From Prorocentrum cordatum (lineage: Eukaryota > Sar > Dinophyceae > Prorocentrales > Prorocentraceae): a DNA stretch of 22,980 nt. The DNA lies in NCBI GenBank assembly GCA_963575745.1, contig CAUYUJ010020691.1, positions 62,501 to 85,480 on the forward strand, written 5' to 3'. Of this stretch, positions 1-9,142 are shown piece by piece (position 1 is the stretch's first letter; the number at the start of each line of letters is the position of its first letter). The translations under genes were made by a program, and so were the position numbers. The notes beneath the pieces are model-generated. The model had not been told where the DNA came from and did not search any database. It saw only the letters and a list, made by a program, of their open reading frames with translations.

Positions 1-367
1 GAGGAGGAGGAGGAGGAGGAGGGGGAGGGGGAGCAGGAACCTCGGCAGGTCCGAGGGAGGGAGGAGGGAGGGGGGAGGAGGAGGAGGGATGGAGGAGGAG
101 GAGGAGGAGGAGGAGGAGGAGGAGGAGGAGAGCAGAGAGAACGAGAGGACAGAGGAAGAGAGAGAGAGAGACAGAGAGAAAGAGAGAGACAGAGAGAGAG
201 AGAGAGAGACAGACAGGCAGACCAACAGAGAGACTGACAGACAGACAGAGAAAGAGAGAGAGAGAGCGAAAGAGGTAGAGGGAGATATATATATATATAG
301 AGAGAGAGGGAGAGAGAGAGAGAGAACAAACAAAAGACCGACGAACAGACCGACTGACAAAGAAATG
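1..367 (+). repeat. GGA then GA-rich purine microsatellite
   Basis: Bases 1-130 are mostly (GGA)n, 130-330 mostly (GA)n with GACA interruptions, and 282-300 holds a short (TA)n run. The + strand is almost pure purine. The open frame at 89-373 encodes only Glu/Arg runs and is a by-product of the repeat. No gene is seen here. Confidence 0.95.
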
Positions 368-814
368 AAATAATCCCAGTGCGACCCTACCTAGGAATTG
401 GAGCCCCTAGGAAAGCAGCATTAGTAGTAACAGTAAAAATAAGCTAAAGCTAAGCTAAAGCTAAGCTAAAGCTAGGCTGAAGCTAAGGTAACGCTGAGCT
501 AAAGCTAAGCTAAAGCTAAGCTAAATCTGAGCTAAAGCTAAGCTGAAGTTAAGCTAAAGCTAAGCTGAAGCTAAGCTGAAGCTAAGCTGAAGCTAAGCTG
601 AAGCTAAGCTAAAGCTAAGGTAAAGCTAAGGTAAAGCTAAGCTAAAGCTAGGCTAAAGCTAAGCTGAAGCTAAAGCTAAAGCTAAAGCTAAAGCTCCCAA
701 GGGACTGGGGGAACCGCTCCCAGGGGACCGGGGGAACCGCCCGGGGCGCATTGCACTGCCCGGCCCCTTTAAGCGAAGAAAGTAAGAACCCTTCTAGGCA
801 GAACCTAGGTAGGG
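368..814 (-). mobile_element. Microsatellite-core element, copy 1 (reverse orientation)
   Basis: Read on the minus strand, 814-717 matches 13495-13594 with about 7 mismatches in 98 positions by eye, and 426-368 matches 14334-14392 with about 4 mismatches in 59. Between these ends lies simple repeat (430-693), as in the second copy, but with a different motif. The ends carry a perfect 11-bp inverted repeat, CCCTACCTAGG at 385-395 and its complement at 804-814. Bases 694-716 are an imperfect duplicate of 717-739. Unlike the copy at 13495-14393, this one is not inside a TIR element, so the unit appears able to exist independently. I see no exact target-site duplication around it. No ORF or RNA-polymerase-III promoter in the right order was found. 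The transposition class is unknown. Confidence 0.72.
430..693 (+). repeat. AGCTAA/AGCTGA-type degenerate hexamer tract
   Basis: About 44 units of 5-6 bp built on GCTAA, GCTAAA and GCTGAA. It forms the core of the element at 368-814. The corresponding core of the other copy is AGCAAAA, AGCAT and AGCCT. Both are AGC-spaced when read in the element's own orientation. Confidence 0.9.
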
Positions 815-872
815 AACAAAACGAAAAATGGAGCAGGAGGAAAAGAGGAGCTAAGAGTCCAACCAAGACAGT

Positions 873-1062
873 CCTCCTCCTCCTCCTCCTCCTCCTCCTC
901 CTCCTCCTCCCGTGATCCTCTTCTTCCTCCTCCTACTCCTCCTCCTCCTCCTCCTCCTCCTCCTCCTCCTCCTCCTCCTCCTCCTCCTCATCCTCCTCCT
1001 CCTCCTCCTCCTCCTCTTCCTTCTCTCCCTCCTCCACCTCCTAAGTTTCCTCCTCCCTCCAC
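873..1062 (+). repeat. CTC triplet tract
   Basis: Nearly uninterrupted (CTC)n with a few TTC and ATC variants. Open frames across it encode Leu, Ser/Pro or Arg/Gly runs and are artefacts. Bases 815-872 are a short unassigned spacer. Confidence 0.95.
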
Positions 1063-1129
1063 CCTCTCCTTGCTCCTGTGCCACTGAGGGTAGCACATCC
1101 GGAGGGGCTCGCCTGGCGAAGAGATTCGG

Positions 1130-1275
1130 GGGGAGGCTCGAATCGGCGATGCATCGCCGACAGACCAGCGACAAGCCGCCGACGGCGGGGCCTGACGTCC
1201 CTGAGCGAGATGGGCCACGGGGCCCCGCATCGGCGAGGAATGGGCGACTGGGGGTTGGTGCATCCTCCCGGTGGT
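1130..1275. repeat. Palindromic GC-rich repeat, copy A
   Basis: Contains the perfect 18-bp palindrome TCGGCGATGCATCGCCGA at 1143-1160. From there to AATGGGCGA (1239) is 96 bp. The same 96-bp spacing, a near-identical palindrome and a similar right flank ending in TGCATCC occur at 20422-20550, so the two loci look like copies of one repeat. The long outer arms of the other copy are not obvious here. The flanks 1063-1129 and 1276-1490 are GC-rich, with frames open on both strands and nothing recognisable. Confidence 0.5.
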
Positions 1276-1489
1276 GCAAAACCCAGGGGCCAGCTGACTG
1301 CCAACCTGCCCAGCGCAGGCTGTGGTGGGCTGCCCGCGCGCAGCCGCGACGCCCGTCTCCAGGCACGTCCTGTGACCAGGCTTGGCAGCAGCGCGGGCCA
1401 GGGAGGCGGTCGTCATCTGTTGTGCTCTGAAGCGTTCTGTGTTCGTAGAGAAGGTGCTTGAGATCTGCAGCCATTGCGCGGGGTGGGTT

Positions 1490-2210
1490 GGGCGCCTTCC
1501 TAGAATTCAGCTTAAGCCTGTTGAAGGGGAACACCGCCGGCGACGTCTGAGATCACCCGTTCTCTACCATGCCGAAGCCCTCGGTTCCAGCACCTGCTGT
1601 TTGCGCCCACACAGAACTCGAAGATAGGTGCTATTGGAGGCCATGGACCAGTGACCGTCGCGAGCTTCAGACCGCCTTCGGCCTTCTTGTCTGGTCCTCG
1701 ACAAGCGTCACCTCCAGTGAGCCTGGAGCTGAGCTCGTCGATGGAGCGGAAACCAATGGCTCGGGTGTTGCTGGAGGTGCCCCTGGCCCAAGGTGCCCCC
1801 AGCTTCTCGCACCATTTGGGGGTCCCTGGGGCCCCCTGGGCCTCGTGAGGGGTGCCCTGGAGGCCCTCTGGGCCACCCCGAAAATCCTGGGGGGCACCTT
1901 GGGCCAGGGGTACTTCTAGCAACACCCGAGTGGCTGCCTGGACCCCAGTGCCGCTGAGCCGGGCCCCGCCCCAAGGCTGCGAGTGCGCCCACTGCTGCTT
2001 GGCCTCAGCCTCGACCGTGCCGAGTGCCTTCGGGCGTCCGGGCCGCCCGGCGGCCGCCCAGCGGCCAAGCGAGAGCGGCGGCTCCAGGTGCGGCTGCCTC
2101 ACGCCGAGCGCAGGTTGCGCTGGCTGGGGATGCTCTTCGGAGACCCGTCGCATCGGAACGGTGAGGACCAACGTCACGCCAAGAGGACTCCGCGGGTCGC
2201 CCGGCGGCAA
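1490..2210. other. Unassigned mixed-composition region
   Basis: This is non-repetitive DNA around the foldback at 1760-1930. Frames are open on both strands and none is clearly coding. A + strand frame near 2070-2160 carries an RRLRWLG-like stretch that loosely resembles C-terminal pieces of non-LTR reverse transcriptases, but nothing else of that family is visible, so I do not call it. The minus frame covering 1512-1760 is also open without a recognised domain. Confidence 0.4.
1760..1930. repeat. Foldback element, 171 bp
   Basis: The left arm 1760-1802 and right arm 1887-1930 are reverse complements with about 4 mismatches by eye. The 84-bp middle is itself partly self-complementary. The arm ends are CGGGTGTTGCT and AGCAACACCCG. 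They are flanked by AATGGCT on the left and AGTGGCT on the right, a 7-bp direct repeat with one mismatch, which would fit a target-site duplication. It could be a small foldback transposon or a hairpin RNA precursor; sequence alone cannot choose. Confidence 0.65.
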
Positions 2211-2243
2211 CGTCATCATCGCCATCACCACCACAACCATCGG

Positions 2244-2317
<74 letters not shown>

Positions 2318-3180
2318 GCATCAGCATCATCATCATCAGCATCATCATCATCGTCCTCATCATCATCATCATCATCATCATCACCACCATAACCTTCGTC
2401 ACCATCACCTTCACCATCATCAGCATCATCAGTATCATCGTTATTAGCATGATGATCAGCAGCATCGTCATACTTAGTAGGATCACTGTCATCAGCAGCA
2501 GCATCATCATCATCAGCATCATCACCATTGAGCAGCATCAGCATGAGCATCAGCATCATCCCAACCACCACCATCATTAATGAGCATCAACAACAGCATC
2601 ATCAACATCCGCATCATGTCCATCACCGTCATCCTCATTATCGCCATCGCCATCACCACCACAGCCATAACCATCATCATCATCATCATCAGTACCACCA
2701 CCACAACCACAACCATCAGCAACATCAGCATCAGCAGCATCATTCTAATCAGCAGCATCAGCATAATCATCAGCACCACTCACCATCACCATCGTCATCG
2801 TACACCAGCAGCCACATCAATATCACCATCATCACCATTCGTCATCACCATCATCCTCAGTCATTAGCAGCAGCATCATCGTCATTATCGACCTCAGAAT
2901 CACTACAACCATCATCATCATCATCATCATCATGATCACACTCACCATCATCGTCATCACCATCACCATCATCAACATCAGCATCCTCATCCGCATCGTC
3001 ATCAACATGATCATCATCGACAGCAGTATCAGCATCATGATCATCATCAGCAGCATCATCATAAGCATCATCCTCATCATCAGCAGGAGCAGCAGCTCCA
3101 TTATCACAAACATTGATAAGCAGCATCAGCAGCAGCAGCAACAGCAGCAGCAACAGCAGCAGCAGCATCAGCATAATCAG
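2211..3180 (+). repeat. CAT/CAN triplet tract with CAG end
   Basis: Mostly CAT with CAC, CAG and CGT substitutions, ending in (CAG)n with CAA at about 3118-3170. Period 3 is kept for nearly 1 kb while the motif drifts. Frames read as His, Ile/Ser, Met or Asp runs. These ORFs are artefacts of repeat phase. On the minus strand the tract lies directly after the exon-like island at 3205-3321, so it could be intron. Confidence 0.92.
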
Positions 3181-3204
3181 CATCCGCTCTCCCTCGCCTC
3201 TCCC

Positions 3205-3321
3205 AATGTTTGCAACGGAGAACTCGTCGTAATTCGTGCAGATCTGGTTGCCGCAGCCACCGCATGGCAGCAGCCGCGCCTTCACCTTCGACAGGCATCG
3301 TTGTTGTCGTCGCCACCGTCG
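3205..3321 (-). CDS. Possible exon, zinc-binding CULT/Yippee-like
   Basis: On the minus strand a pyrimidine-rich stretch ends in CTCTTCCAG just before 3321, a good splice acceptor. The following frame reads RCLSKVKARLLPCGGCG, then NQICTNYDEFSVAN. Codons end in G or C about 80% of the time, unlike the flanking repeats. A CxxC followed by an Ile and a D-x-FSV motif resembles the start of beta-tent zinc domains (the CULT domain of cereblon, and Yippee), in which a second Cys pair lies further on. Only the first half would be here. The 3' end is unclear: the frame runs into an ATG/CTG triplet tract below about 3205, and no GT donor is obvious. Family assignment is inference from a short segment and could be wrong; that the island is coding is somewhat better supported. 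Confidence 0.38.
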
Positions 3322-3366
3322 CTGGAAGAGGAGGAACAGGAGGGGCGGGGGAGAAGAAGCAAAGGA

Positions 3367-3413
3367 AAGAGAGAGAGAGAGAGGGAGGGAGGGAGGGAGG
3401 GAGGGAGGGAACG
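3367..3413 (+). repeat. GA and GGGA microsatellite
   Basis: (GA)n followed by about seven GGGA units. It lies upstream, in minus-strand terms, of the possible exon at 3205-3321. Confidence 0.9.
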
Positions 3414-3557
3414 AGGAGCAGCAACAGCAGCAACAGCAAGTCCAGGGGTCCAGGGCAACCCCGGCACGCAGCACCGATGCTGCATTGACCCGTCGCGTCC
3501 CCAGCCCCGTCCACACCCGCCAGCTCGCGGCAGAAGGCGGCAGTCCCATCCAGATAA

Positions 3558-3814
3558 ACCTCCTCCTCCAGCCGCCCCCCCTCCATCCATCCGTCCATCC
3601 ATCCATCCATCCATCCATCCTTCTCCATCTCCTCCTCCTCGTCCTCCTCTTCCTCCTCCTCTTCCTCCAAATCCCTCCTCCACTTTCTTCCTCCAGCCGT
3701 CCTCCGCCCACTTCCTCCCGCCTCCTCCTCCTCCTCTTCCAGCCCCACCACCCTCTCCTTCATCCATCCTCCCCGATCCCTCCTCCCCCCCTCCTTCTCC
3801 ACCCTCCTCCTACT
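3558..3814 (+). repeat. CTC tract with CATC block
   Basis: Pyrimidine-rich CTC and CCT repeats surround a clean (CATC)n block at about 3582-3622. No gene is seen. Frames give Pro/Ser or Arg/Trp/Met/Asp runs. Confidence 0.9.
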
Positions 3815-3835
3815 CCATAGCCGTTTTGGCCCCGG
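3815..3835 (+). other. Degenerate DinoSL-like sequence
   Basis: About 16 of 21 bases match the conserved part of the 22-nt dinoflagellate spliced leader, including uninterrupted TAGCC and TTTTGGC blocks. In dinoflagellates, retroposed cDNAs can carry relict leaders at their 5' ends. The following 180 bp (3836-4017) is GC-rich, with no recognisable gene and no poly(A) tail before the TIR element. Chance similarity is possible. Confidence 0.35.
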
Positions 3836-4017
3836 GTTCTCCCCGAGCTTGCCGGCGCAACTCTTCAGAGCGCGGCCGGCGTCGGCGGGTCCCCAACCTC
3901 AGCAGCCACCTCGGGCAGGTCAGGGCGCTGGAACCTCTGGCCCGCCTCGCGCCACTGGTTTCCCCCGCGCGCTCCCGTTCCTCTTGGCCGTCTCCCCCCT
4001 GCGAGGGGCTTCTAGGG

Positions 4018-4166
4018 CTAAGTCGGGCCTGTCCCCCTACAGGGGGATTTTCGATGAAAAATCAAACATACCCCAAAAACAACCCCAAAAATGCCAAACA
4101 AATAGTATCCCGGCAAAGCAACCTAACAACGATGTGTAGGAGCATATCTGGAAGCATTCCTCTTAA
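4018..4166 (+). mobile_element. TIR element (152-bp family), degenerate right end
   Basis: The left end CTAAGTCGGGCCTGTCCC is followed by CCTACAGGGGG and a TTTTCGATGAAAA motif, as in the copy at 13378. An A/C-rich, T-poor interior follows. The expected right TIR is badly eroded, but CTTAA at 4162-4166 falls where the 152-bp length predicts, giving 149 bp. No target-site duplication is visible. Probably an old copy. Confidence 0.6.
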
Positions 4167-4227
4167 GATTCAGATGAGAATCCAGTTGTAGAATTCTGCT
4201 GTTCTCGCAGTCGTAGTCGCATTCGCG
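4167..4227. other. Short unassigned spacer
   Basis: Non-repetitive, moderately AT-rich sequence that grades into GTCGCAGTCGCA-type hexamers before the CAGCCT array. No gene is seen. Confidence 0.4.
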
Positions 4228-5520
4228 ATGACAGTCGCAGTGGCAACGGCAGTCGCAGTCACAGCCTCAGCCTCAGCCTGCCTCAGCCTCAGCCTCAGCC
4301 TGCCTCAGCCTCAGCCTGCCTCAGCCTCAGCCTCAGCCTGCTTCAGCCTCAGCATCAGTCTGCCTTCAGCCTCGGCCTCAGCCTCAGCCTGCCTCAGCCT
4401 CAGCCTGCATCAGCCTCAGCCTCAGCCTCAGCCTGCCTCAGCATCAGCCTGCCTCAGCCTCAGCCTGCCTCAGCCTCAGCAGCCTCAGCCTCAGCCTCAG
4501 CCTCAGCCTGCCTCAGCCTCAGCCTGCCTCAGCCTCAGCCTCAGCCTCAGCCTCAGCCTCAGCCTCAGCCTGCCTTGCAGCCTCAGCCTCAGTCTGCCTT
4601 CAGCCTCGGCCTCAGCCTCAGCCTGCCTCAGCCTCAGCCTGCATCAGCCTCAGCCTCAGCCTCAGCCTGCCTCAGCCTCAGCCTCAGCCTCAGCCTCAGC
4701 CTCAGCCTGCTTCAGCCTCAGCCTCAGTCTGCCTGCCTCAGCCTCAGGCCTCAGCCTCAGCCTCAGCCTCAGCCTCAGCCTGCCTCAGCCTCAGCCTCAG
4801 CCTCAGCCTCAGCCTCAGCATCAGCCTCAGCAGCCTCAGCCTCAGCCTCAGCCTGCTCAGCCTCAGCCTCAGCCGCTTCAGCCTCAGCCTCAGTCTGCCT
4901 GCAGCCTCGGCCTCAGCCTCAGCCTGCCTCAGCCTCAGCCTGCATCAGCCTCAGCCTCAGCCTAGCAGCCTCAGCCTCAGCCTCAGCCTCAGCCTCAGCC
5001 TCAGCCTGCCTCAGCCTCAGCCTCAGCCTGCAGCCTCAGCCTGCCTCAGCCTCAGCCTGCCTCAGCCTCAGCCTCAGCCTCAGCCTCAGCCTGCCTCAGC
5101 CTCAGCCTCAGCCTGCAGCCTCAGCCTCAGTCTGCCTTCAGCCTCGGCCTCAGCCTCAGCCTGCCTCAGCCTCAGCCTGCATCAGCCTCAGCCTCAGCCT
5201 CAGCCTGCCTCAGCATCAGCCTGCCTCAGCCTCAGCCTCAGCCTGCCTCAGCCTCAGCCTCAGCCTGCTTCAGCCTCAGCCTCAGTCTGCCTTCAGCCTC
5301 GGCCTCAGCCTCAGCCTGCCTCAGCCTCAGCCTGCATCAGCCTCAGCCTCAGCCTCAGCCTGCCTCAGCATCAGCCTGCCTCAGCCTCAGCCTCAGCCTG
5401 CCTCAGCCTCAGACTCAGCCTGCTTCAGCCTCAGCCTCAGTCTGCCTTTAGCCTCGGCCTCAGCCTCAGCCTGCCTCAGCCTCAGCCTGCCTCAGCCTCA
5501 GCATCAGCCTGCCTCAGCAT
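4228..5520 (+). repeat. CAGCCT hexamer array with higher-order structure
   Basis: About 1.3 kb of CAGCCT with CAGCCTG, CATCAGC and CGGCCT variants. A landmark CCTCGGCCTCAG recurs with CGG at 4373, 4607, 4908, 5145, 5300 and 5455, giving spacings of 234, 301, 237, 155 and 155 bp. The last two spacings are identical, so hexamer-based segments were duplicated as larger blocks. All + frames are nearly stop-free, which explains open frames of 245 and 384 codons with QP, SA or SL repeats. I do not regard them as genes. Confidence 0.93.
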
Positions 5521-5863
5521 TCAACATGTGGCCCGGGAATGGAGTTCTGGGAACTCGAAGAACACGAAGTGGCCTACAGTTGGCTCCGGGCATTCAAAAT
5601 CATGCCCAGGAAGGGAGTTCTGGGAACTCGAAGACCACGAAGTGGCCTACAGCTAGCTCCAGGCATTCAAAATCATGCCCAGGAATGGAGTTCTGGGAAC
5701 TCGAGGACCACGAAGTGGCCTACAGTTAGCTCCGGGCATTCAAAATCATGCCCAGGAATGGAGTTCTGGGAACTCGAAGACCACGAAGTGGCCTACAGTT
5801 AGCTCCGGGCATTCAAAATCATGCCCAGGAATGGAGTTCTGGGAACTCGAAGACCACGAAGTG
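5521..5863 (+). repeat. 73-bp tandem array, about 4.7 copies
   Basis: GGAGTTCTGG starts at 5541, 5614, 5687, 5760 and 5833, exactly 73 bp apart. Units are nearly identical. The first is more divergent, and the last stops after CACGAAGTG. Because 73 is 1 mod 3, the reading frame rotates through successive copies, so the overlapping open frames here are all shadows of one repeat. The array directly abuts the CAGCCT array. It has no sequence similarity to the other 73-bp satellite at 18166-19104. Confidence 0.95.
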
Positions 5864-6046
5864 TGTAACTGTTTGCTTAAAACGACTTCTGCAGATCCCT
5901 GTCCGGATGCCGCCCAGACTCCCCTGGGGAGTCATGATGCTCTTTTGACCCTATTAGAAACCTATCAGTCTTCGGTGCTAGGTAACAGAAAAATAATTCC
6001 CATATTATGTTTGAGCTATTTTTATGTTTGGTGCATTTTTTTAATA
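5864..6046. other. AT-richer spacer with a hairpin
   Basis: Contains the hairpin GACTCCCCTGGGGAGTC at 5917-5933 (8-bp arms, 1-nt centre). The T-rich part 5985-6046 is probably the interior of the reverse-oriented TIR element ending at 6088. No gene is seen. Confidence 0.45.
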
Positions 6047-6088
6047 TTTCGTCGAAAATACCCCTCTAGGGGAACAGGCCAGACATAC
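6047..6088 (-). mobile_element. TIR element end (152-bp family), reverse orientation
   Basis: TCGTCGAAAATACCCC followed by CTAGGGGAACAGGCC is a diverged reverse complement of the left TIR seen at 4018 and 13383. The interior would extend left to about 5937. The matching second end is not recognisable, so the copy is truncated or eroded. It abuts, and may overlap, the start of the decayed coding region at 6066. Confidence 0.55.
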
Positions 6089-7285
6089 AATATTCTACGG
6101 TCGAGCAAAGAACGCCAAGGGTTGTGGTGGAAGGGGGAAGGAGCGGAGGGACTGGTATTGTAAAGACTGTGTCCAACTCGTGTCGGGCAGGCCGCTCTTC
6201 AACTGGGGCTCCAATCTCAACTGCCTCTCTCGCCGCACGGAAAAGGAGGGTGTGACCAAGGCAAACGTGGAGCCTCCGCGGGGTGGACCGTGCAAGTCGA
6301 AGAGTGGAGCTGGTGCGGATCCTGCGCGCGTTCCTGGTGGCTCTTCTGAATACGACACCAAGCTCATTCAGCATTTGCGGGGTGAGATCGCGGAGCTGCG
6401 TGGGGCCAATTATGATGCTACGGATGCTTCACAGCTGCAGCACTGCAACTGGTCAGATGGCTTGGAACCTGCAGCTGGCACTCACGCTACTTCCTGGAGA
6501 CAGATCAAGTTTGCGGCAGGCGTCCGAAGGCCGAAGTTCTTTGGGGTCCCGTCGCACGAGTAGTTGGCAAAGTATGGCGACATGGGCATACAACACATAT
6601 GTTGTATTGGTACCGTGTGGGCTTACTGGCTTGCTCGTGCGGATGCGCTGCTGCATCGGGTCAGCCAGGTCGACGAGGATTCGATCGGCTCGAGTATCAG
6701 CAGCACCAACATGTGGCGCAATATATAGCGTGGGCTATGCGTCGCGTTTCCAAAACTGGCGGCCGGGAGCAAATAGACAACGTCGAGCACGTTGCCAACC
6801 AAGTCTTTGTGCGGATGCCGTCGAATTGGTTCTTGATGTGTCGGCCATGCTGCAGGCTCACTGCGGCGATTGCTGGGCCTACCTTGATTCGGACGGCAAG
6901 CCCACCGTCTTCGACAGGCTCACGGCAGAGGCGCATATTTTCCCAATATGGGGTTGTTGCCGTGGCCTCGTCAGGTGCGGTCGTGGCTGCAATGGAGGCG
7001 GTGGGCGCTTTGGCGCTTTAAGAAGGTGCTGCTTCTAATCCTGCTAAAAGGTTCGTTTCGTCCCGGTGGAAGACTCAAGAAGTTATCGAGCATGGTTGGC
7101 ATCGGCTTCAAAGTGATGGTGCTACTATGCTCTGTGAAGGGTGCGTCACTCGGCATCGCTACATCAACCTTGCGAAGGCCATCCGACTGTCAAGGGCGGA
7201 GGTCGATGCATTTGTCCAACCGCAAAGGTCCGTTTCGAAGGTAGATGGCGTCCAGGTACCCCAAGACGAACGAGGCGCTCTGATG
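6066..7285 (+). pseudogene. Decayed protein-coding region, several frameshifts
   Basis: Coding-like sequence passes between frames. Frame 0 runs 6066-6725 and includes WYCKDC, a later FNWGSNLNC, and EYDTKLIQHLRGEIAELRG. A TAG at 6561-6563 interrupts it, then it resumes as LAKYGDMGIQHICCIGTVWA. Frame 2 covers about 6726-6826 (GGREQIDNVEHVANQVFVRM), frame 1 about 6817-6945 (HCGDCWAYLDSDGKPTVFDR), and frame 2 again 6946-7285 after a TAA at 7019 (MLCEGCVTRHRYINLAKAIR). Together this makes roughly 350-400 residues. The CxxC-x13-FN-x-G-x4-C pattern near the start resembles a zinc finger whose last Cys has become Arg. I do not recognise the family; a mobile-element ORF is one possibility. Alternatives are a real gene with introns at some of the shifts, or assembly indels. 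No clear start codon; a TIR-element end sits at the 5' edge. Confidence 0.55.
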
Positions 7286-8025
7286 TCTGTGTCTTGGGTT
7301 GTCTTGTTCATATATATTCATGTTCAGGTCTATTTCTGCTTGCTGGCTCCAGCGCTGGATTGCGAATTGGTATTCTAGCTTTTGGTGCCTGCTTCGACAA
7401 TGTTGTCACTCCTTGATGTGTCCTGGGATTGGCACGTACGTCGTTGTCCTGCTGAGGCGTTTGATCCAGGAAGGTGGTTCATCAGGCCCAGGCGAGCGTT
7501 TTCTTATTCGGCGTTTCGACATTGAGCGAGGAAGGGGGGGAGGGGGGGTCTCTGGCTCTGGACCTCTGCTTCGTGCGACCGTCCGCTTGCGACGGTGCGT
7601 CCTAGGAGGGAAGAATCCACCTGCTCGAGACAGGCGCCAAAAACAGCCAAAAACTGCTCCGTAGGGGGGGGAAAGGCGGATGCGAGGGCCCGCGCCGATC
7701 TTTTGGTTAGCAGCCGCAGGCGAGAGCGCCAACGGCGAGTAAGGTCCGAGCGGGCCGCGCGGGGGCCAAATTACCATTACCTAGCGCGGAGCAGAGCAAG
7801 ACCTACCGCCAGGGGAAGCTTCAGCGCCGGGGCAGCAAGAGGAGCCGGAAGAACCCGCGCCGATCGGCACAGCAACGAATAAAAAACAATCACCAGCCGC
7901 TCCTGGGCCTGTGCAGCTGCCAAGCCGGGCTGGCAGGCGGGCCGGGGGAGCTCCCCGCGAGTCCTGCCGAATGCTGGCGTCCTCGTGGGCTTCCCGCTCC
8001 TCAGGTCGGCCTGCACCGTCTTCAC
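7286..8025. other. Unassigned unique sequence
   Basis: Mixed composition becoming GC-rich, with a poly-G patch at 7531-7550. A 12-bp direct repeat CCCGCGCCGATC occurs at about 7690 and 7855. Open frames on both strands show no recognisable domain. Confidence 0.35.
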
Positions 8026-8260
8026 TCCTGCTCCTCCTGCTCCTCCTCCTCCTCCGCCTCCTCCTCCTCCTCCGCCTCCTCTTTCCTCCTCCTCTCCTCC
8101 TCCTCCTCCTCCTCGCCCTCCTCCTCCCCTCCTCCGCCTCCTCCTCCTCCATCCTCCTCCTCCTCCGCCTCCCTCCATCTTCGATGTTCCATCCTCCTCC
8201 TCCTCCTCCTCCTCCTCCTCCTCCTCCTCCCCCTCCTCTTCTTCCTCCTCCTCATCAAAC
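8026..8260 (+). repeat. CTC triplet tract
   Basis: (CTC)n with CGC, CCC and TTC interruptions and a short unique break at about 8170-8190. Long frames here, including the minus Glu/Gly frame, are artefacts. Confidence 0.95.
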
Positions 8261-8327
8261 CACTCCTCCTCCTCCTTCGAACTATTGGCTTGTGGCTCGT
8301 TCAGATGCAGCCATCCCCCCCAAGCAG

Positions 8328-8343
8328 CCCTCTGCGCAGAGGG
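8328..8343. repeat. Perfect 16-bp palindrome
   Basis: CCCTCTGCGCAGAGGG, inside otherwise unassigned sequence (8261-8650) between two CTC tracts. No gene is recognised in that interval. Confidence 0.5.
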
Positions 8344-8650
8344 GGGGTGATCAAACGGGGCTCTCGCTATGCCCGCCAGGATTCCGTCATGATCAAACCT
8401 GAAGAACTCCCTCTCATGGTCCAGCTTGACGTCTCCTGATCGCGGTGGTGTTCGCGGTGTGGCACGCTCCTGCCCTCCCGACGGTCGTGGATCCTCCGCA
8501 CGCCACCCCAGACCTCCCATCCATCATCCTGGCATCCTGGCCCCCACTGAGGGGTGTGCCCGTGCCACAGACGCGTGCCGAAGGTGAGGGAAGGGGAGAA
8601 TGACAGAATACGCTCCTGGTATGTCTGCAAGGGTGTCGTCGACACCACAT

Positions 8651-8960
8651 GCCTCGAGCTGCTCCTGCTCCTCCTCCTCCTCCTCCTCCTCCTCCTCCCT
8701 CCTCCTCCTCCTCCTCCTCCTCCTCCTCCGCCTCCCCCTCCTCCGCCTCCTTCTCCTCCTGCTCCTCCTCCTCCTCCCTCCTCCTCCTCCTCTCCTCCTC
8801 TCCTGCTCCTCCTCCTCCTCTCCTCCTCCTCCTCCTCCTCACTCCTCCTCCTCCTCTCCTCCTCCTCCTCCCCCCTCTCCCTCCCACCTCCTCCTCCTCC
8901 TCCTCCTCCTCCTCCGCCTCCTCCGCCTCCCAACCTCCCTCCTCCCTCCTCCCTCCGCCC
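8651..8960 (+). repeat. CTC/CCT tract
   Basis: About 310 bp of CTC with CCC, TTC and CGC variants. Frames read Leu, Ser or Pro on + and Glu, Gly or Arg on -. Bases 8961-9142 are GC-rich with G and C homopolymers (for example G-runs at about 9076-9094) and no gene. Confidence 0.95.
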
Positions 8961-9142
8961 TATTCCCGCCCCGAGGGGGTTACCTGTCGTGGAGGGGGGC
9001 ACGACCAGTTCCCCTCGGGTGAGCTAAAATCCCCTGGGCAGCCGGCCCCAGGATTCGGCAGCCACCCTCCCCAGGAGGGGGGGGGGGGGGGGGCGATCGG
9101 GGGGTGGCGACCTGGGCTCCCCCCCTCCCCCCCCAGCAAGGG

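Noticed and set aside
2020-2165. Reverse-transcriptase C-terminal fragment
   Set aside because: Only an RRLRWLG-like stretch is similar. No catalytic motif or longer open coding sequence supports it.
1983-2935. Poly-His, poly-Asp and poly-Met frames
   Set aside because: Consequence of CAT/CAN triplets read in each frame. Not evidence of His-rich proteins.
4228-5729. Open frames of 245 and 384 codons encoding QP/SA/SL repeats
   Set aside because: Fully explained by the CAGCCT hexamer and the 73-bp array, which have no stops. No start context or flanking coding sequence.
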